Positions 60,533 through 64,000 of a stretch of 64,000 bases of DNA are shown here, in pieces. Below the pieces are notes generated by a model. That model did not search any database. It was not told where the DNA came from and saw only the letters and a program-made list of their open reading frames with translations. The stretch is from Actinomyces ruminis (GTDB taxonomy: Bacteria > Actinomycetota > Actinomycetes > Actinomycetales > Actinomycetaceae). The translations under genes were made by a program, and so were the position numbers. The stretch covers positions 78,396 through 142,395 of the forward strand of contig NZ_MTPX02000051.1 in the NCBI RefSeq assembly GCF_002154335.2. Reading direction: 5' to 3'. Positions within the stretch are counted from its first letter, which is position 1. The number at the start of each line of letters is the position of its first letter.

Positions 60533-61798
60533 TCAGGCGGAACGGCGGGACAGGACCTCCCTGAGGGGGACCCGGGCGCCGGTGCGGGTGACGGCTCGCG
60601 TGTAGACCCGCGCCGCCAGCCACACGAATACCGGGATGAACACCAGCGCGAGTGCCAATGCCGCCAGCTGCTCGCCCCAGGAGGACACGCCCAGAACGAG
60701 CCGGACCGGCATGAGGAAGGGTGCGAAGGGAGGCAGGTAGGCCAACACCTGGTACAGCAATGACGAGGAGTCGCCCAGCGCCATCACGATGGAAAGCACA
60801 TAGGGGATCATTAACGTCATCGTCAGCGGCATGACCGCGCTGGCCACGTCCTCCTGACGGCTGACCAGCGCCCCCGCAGCGGCATAGCCGACCGCGTAGA
60901 TCGCCAAGCCGACGATCATCCACACGATCATGGCGACCAGCACGGCGTCGACGTCGACGGTGCCCTCCGGCAGCACCCCGCTCAGCTTCGCCGTCACGCC
61001 GGCGGTGACGCCTATCAACCCGTAGGAGACCAGCACTGCGGTGCCGGTGCCCAGCACCTTGCCTGCCAGCAGCGAGGAGGGGCGCACACAGGCCAGCAGG
61101 ATCTCCACGATGCGGCTGGACTTCTCCTCCACCACCCCCATGGCGATCGTCTGCCCGCCGCCCATGACGACGATGAACAGGAGGACGTCAATGACTATCA
61201 GCACGGTGTAGCGGGCTCCGAAGTCGGCGGAGTCCTGGTCGGGCGGGTCGAGTGCCTCCACCTGAGGCACGGCCTCGGCCAGCGAAACCGCCACCTGCGC
61301 GGGATCGCCGCCCAGGGTGGTGATCTGCTCGGACAGGGCGGCCTGCTGGAGCACATTGGTGGTGGCCGCCACCACCGCCTGGTCGGCCTTGCCCTCCTCG
61401 CTGACCTTCAGTGCCGGGGAGGGGCCGGTCAGGTCCAGCACCATGTCGACCGTTGCGTCCTCGTCGCCGCTGAGTCCCAGGGCGGCCTCGGTCTCGGTGC
61501 CGGAGACATCGGTGACCTCGATGGGCAGGCCGTTGGTGCCGGTTACCTGCTCCAGGGCGGACTCGAGCGCGGTGACGGTGTCGGAGTCGGAAGTGGAAAC
61601 GCCCAGGCGGTAGGGCTCGTCCTCGCCGCCGGTCAGGTGAGCGACCAGGAGGATCCCGCCGACGGCGAGCACCAGCATGATGAGTGTTGCGATCACAGCC
61701 GAACGCTTGAACAACTGCGTGCGCAACTCGCGGCCGGCCACCAGGCGGATCTCCTGGGAGCGGGAGATGGCGGTGCCGGAGTTCTCGGGGGTGGGCAC
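60533..61798 (-). CDS. ABC exporter permease, NatB/ABC-2 type
   Basis: The 421-residue permease has an N-terminal helix (AVIATLIMLVLAVGGILLVA), a large external domain (about 55-195) and a bundle of five or six C-terminal helices. VLIVIDVLLFIVVMGGGQTI and EILLACVRPSSLLAGKVLGT are typical of NatB-like ABC-2 permeases. It pairs with the ATPase gene just upstream. NatAB systems export sodium or antimicrobial compounds; the substrate here is unknown. Confidence 0.9.
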   Translation of the reverse strand: MPTPENSGTAISRSQEIRLVAGRELRTQLFKRSAVIATLIMLVLAVGGILLVAHLTGGEDEPYRLGVSTSDSDTVTALESALEQVTGTNGLPIEVTDVSGTETEAALGLSGDEDATVDMVLDLTGPSPALKVSEEGKADQAVVAATTNVLQQAALSEQITTLGGDPAQVAVSLAEAVPQVEALDPPDQDSADFGARYTVLIVIDVLLFIVVMGGGQTIAMGVVEEKSSRIVEILLACVRPSSLLAGKVLGTGTAVLVSYGLIGVTAGVTAKLSGVLPEGTVDVDAVLVAMIVWMIVGLAIYAVGYAAAGALVSRQEDVASAVMPLTMTLMIPYVLSIVMALGDSSSLLYQVLAYLPPFAPFLMPVRLVLGVSSWGEQLAALALALVFIPVFVWLAARVYTRAVTRTGARVPLREVLSRRSA

Positions 61799-61801
61799 GG
61801 T

Positions 61802-62823
61802 TCAGGCCTCCTTAACGGTCGCGGGGTCGGGGGACGCGGCGGGAGCGGCGAGCACGTCGCGGAAGATCACGGTGAGCGGGCGGGTCACGGGGCCGAGTTC
61901 GCGCAGCCGCCCCAAATGCTGGGCCGCCTCCAGCAATCGCTGTTCGTCGGTTCCTCCGGCCACGATGATCAGTCGTGCGCCTTCCGCGATGGGCTCAGCG
62001 GTGGCCTCCAGGCCGGGCACACCCGCGAGCATGGCGGTGGCGGCCCCGACGGCGGCCTCGGGCGCACCGGTCACCTCGACGACGGCGCGCCAGCGCGGCT
62101 CCGCGCCCGCCTGCAGCTCGGCGACGGTGCCGTCGGCCACCAGGCGGCCCGCCCGGATGATGACCACCCGTCGCACAGGCGCTGCACGACGTCCAGCTGG
62201 TGGGAGGAGAACAGCGTGGGCACCCCGGCCGCGGCCCGCTCGCGCAGCACCTGGCTCATTACGTCCACCGCCACCGGATCCAGGCCGGAGAAGGGCTCGT
62301 CCAGGATCAGCAGGTCGGGGTCGGCCACCAGGGCGGCAGCCAGCTGGACGCGCTGCTGATTGCCCAGGGAGAGCTTCTGCACCTCGTCGTCGCGCCGGGC
62401 GGCGATGTCCAGCCGCTCGGTCCACTGCTCGCTCGCCCGCCGGGCGGCGTCGGCGTCCAGCCCGTGCAGGCGGGCCAGGTAGATCAGTTGCTCACCGACC
62501 TTCATCTTGGGGTACAGGCCGCGCTCCTCGGGCATGTACCCGATGCGCCGGCGGGCGGCGGCGTCGACCGGCGCGCCGTCCCAGGTCACGGTGCCGGCAT
62601 CGCCGGCGAGCACCCCCATGACGATGCGCATGGTGGTGGACTTGCCGGCGCCGTTGGCGCCCACGAAGCCCACGATCTCGCCTTCGCCCAGGCGCAGGGA
62701 CAGATCATCGAGAGCCTGCAGGCTCCCGAAGCGTTTGGACAAGTTGGCAATGTCGAGCAAGGGGGCTCCAATCGGGGTCTGGGTGGCCAGTCGGCCTGGC
62801 GTGGAAAGCTTGCTTGACTGCAT
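61802..62823 (-). CDS. ABC exporter ATPase, NatA type
   Basis: The ATPase has Walker A GFVGANGAGKSTT (near residue 55), the signature KLSLGNQQRV, Walker B LLILDEPFSGLDP and the H-loop SSHQL. After a break near 62168 (GACGGGTGG for GACCGGGTGG) it continues RVVIIRAGRLVADGTVAELQ. Repaired length is about 340 residues; the last 90 form a domain typical of NatA-like exporters. Its stop lies three bases before the permease start. The gene is divergent from smc. Confidence 0.92.
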
Positions 62824-62950
62824 GGTGTGGTGTCAAGTACGCATCGGTGTGCGCGTCGGTGCGCGGCCGACATCCACTGTTTGTCAGACCAGTCGTCCGC
62901 CACGGCGGTAGCCGACGTGGTTTTCGCCCGCTTGCCGCTATCGTTGACGC

Positions 62951-64000
62951 GTGCACCTCAAGACGTTGACGATGAAGGGATTCAAGTCCTTCGCCTCGTC
63001 AACCACCCTGCGCCTGGAGCCGGGCATCACCGCCGTGGTCGGCCCGAACGGTTCGGGCAAGTCCAATGTGGTGGACGCCCTGACCTGGGTGATGGGGGAG
63101 CAGGGCGCCAAGAACCTGCGCGGCGGCTCCATGGCCGACGTCATCTTCGCCGGCGCCGGCTCCCGCCCCGCCCTCGGCCGTGCCGAGGTCTCCCTGACGA
63201 TCGATAACACCGACGGCGCCCTGCCCATCGACTACAGCGAGGTGACCATCACCCGCACCCTGTTTCGCGGCGGCGGCAGCGAGTACCAGATCAACGGCAC
63301 CACCTGCCGCTTGCTGGACGTGCAGGAGCTCCTGTCCGACACGGGCATGGGTCGGCAGATGCACGTGGTGGTCGGCCAGGGGCAGCTCGACGCCGTGCTC
63401 ACCGCGACCCCGGAGGAGCGGCGCGGCTTCATCGAGGAGGCCGCCGGCGTCCTCAAGCACCGGCGCCGCAAGGAGCGGGCGCTGCGCAAGCTTGACTCCA
63501 TGGCGGCCGACCTGACCCGGCTCACCGACCTCACCGCCGAGCTGCACCGTCAACTCGGTCCGCTGGCCCGGCAGGCCGCCGTCGCTCGCCGCGCCCATGT
63601 CATCCAGGCGGAGGTCCGCGACGCCACCGCCCGGCTGCTGGCCGACGACGTCGTGCAGGTCCAGTCGCTGCTGGACGCCGGTCAGGAGGATCAGGCGCGT
63701 CTGGCCCGCCGCCGCGCTGGCATGGAGGAGTCCGAGCGGGTCGCCCGCGCCCGCCTGGAGGAACTGAGCGCTGTCGAGGCCACCTCCGGGCAGCGGCTGG
63801 CCCGCGCCACCGCCACCTGGGAGGAACTCACCGCCGCCACCCAGTCCCTGGCCGCCCTGGCCGACGTCGCCGCCGAACGCGTTCGCGGCCTGGCCGCTGC
63901 ATCCCGTCCCACGTCGTACCGACCTGAGGAATTGGAACGCCGGGCCCAGGAGCCGCCGCCGAGGAGGCCGAGCTGGCCGCCGCCATCGAGCCGCCCGGAC
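62951..64000 (+). CDS. smc: Chromosome segregation protein SMC (3' end outside window)
   Basis: The GTG start at 62951 opens [18 protein letters not shown], the usual SMC start. Walker A is [20 protein letters not shown] (about 30-50). [20 protein letters not shown] and LIDTGMG-like [20 protein letters not shown] follow, then [12 protein letters not shown] leading into the coiled coil. A break near 63952 (CAGGAGCCGCC for CAGGAGGCCGCC) would restore [16 protein letters not shown]. About 350 residues are present. SMC is essential or nearly so, which supports sequence error as the cause. Confidence 0.95.
   Translation, partial: MHLKTLTMKGFKSFASSTTLRLEPGITAVVGPNGSGKSNVVDALTWVMGEQGAKNLRGGSMADVIFAGAGSRPALGRAEVSLTIDNTDGALPIDYSEVTITRTLFRGGGSEYQINGTTCRLLDVQELLSDTGMGRQMHVVVGQGQLDAVLTATPEERRGFIEEAAGVLKHRRRKERALRKLDSMAADLTRLTDLTAELHRQLGPLARQAAVARRAHVIQAEVRDATARLLADDVVQVQSLLDAGQEDQARLARRRAGMEESERVARARLEELSAVEATSGQRLARATATWEELTAATQSLAALADVAAERVRGLAAASRPTSYRPEELERRAQEPPPRRPSWPPPSSRPD

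Overview
High-GC DNA with many GTG starts, lysine-poor proteins and families typical of oral/animal Actinomycetales. The LRV-repeat protein, the Actinomyces-type valyl- and isoleucyl-tRNA synthetases, the ATPase-less CUT1 sugar importer and the trehalose PTS all suggest Actinomyces or a close relative. The genus is an inference from family resemblance; there is no rRNA in the window. No tRNA, rRNA, CRISPR array or phage module was seen.

Layout. 0-2.7 kb: a DapF-like protein, clpX and a chorismate mutase. 2.7-7.2 kb: accessory insert with intergenic repeats, wrecked IS256 and ISAs1 transposases and a lower-GC LRV/membrane protein. 7.2-16.2 kb: valS followed by three tandem acyl-CoA synthetases, all on the minus strand. 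16.4-28.9 kb: polysaccharide cluster 1, with YveK-type chain-length protein, DegT aminotransferase, PglF/CapD dehydratase, Wzx flippase, Wzy polymerase, glycosyltransferase, a two-module ATP-grasp ligase and an initiating sugar transferase. 29.1-31.4 kb: proC, an SDR and a small anchored protein. 31.5-36.2 kb: trehalose module (TreC, PTS EIIABC, TreR). 36.2-40.1 kb: ileS behind a T-box leader. 40.2-45.8 kb: LacI-controlled sugar ABC importer with an esterase. 45.9-46.7 kb: an MBL-fold protein. 47.3-56.6 kb: polysaccharide cluster 2, with its own initiating transferase, two glycosyltransferases, EpsG polymerase, acyltransferase, pyruvyltransferase, Wzx flippase, TupA-like ATP-grasp and Wzc-like regulator. 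56.6-64 kb: housekeeping genes (HAD phosphatase, folC, ndk, NatAB-type exporter, smc).

How the genes work together. Each polysaccharide cluster carries the core of a separate Wzx/Wzy route: lipid-linked initiation, extension, flipping, polymerisation and length control. Cluster 1 also has a dehydratase/aminotransferase pair that could make a 4-amino-4,6-dideoxy sugar, and a large ATP-grasp ligase that could acylate it. Between the clusters lie two carbohydrate-uptake systems with their own repressors and visible operators.

A caution governs the whole annotation. About 30 genes, including clpX, folC and smc, are broken by what is each time best explained as loss of one base, mostly in a G-run followed by C (GGC/GGGC, either strand). 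This looks like systematic sequence error rather than gene decay, so I annotate these genes as single repaired CDSs and give the break positions. Intergenic DNA also holds several families of short, regularly spaced direct and inverted repeats, one of which recurs at four places.
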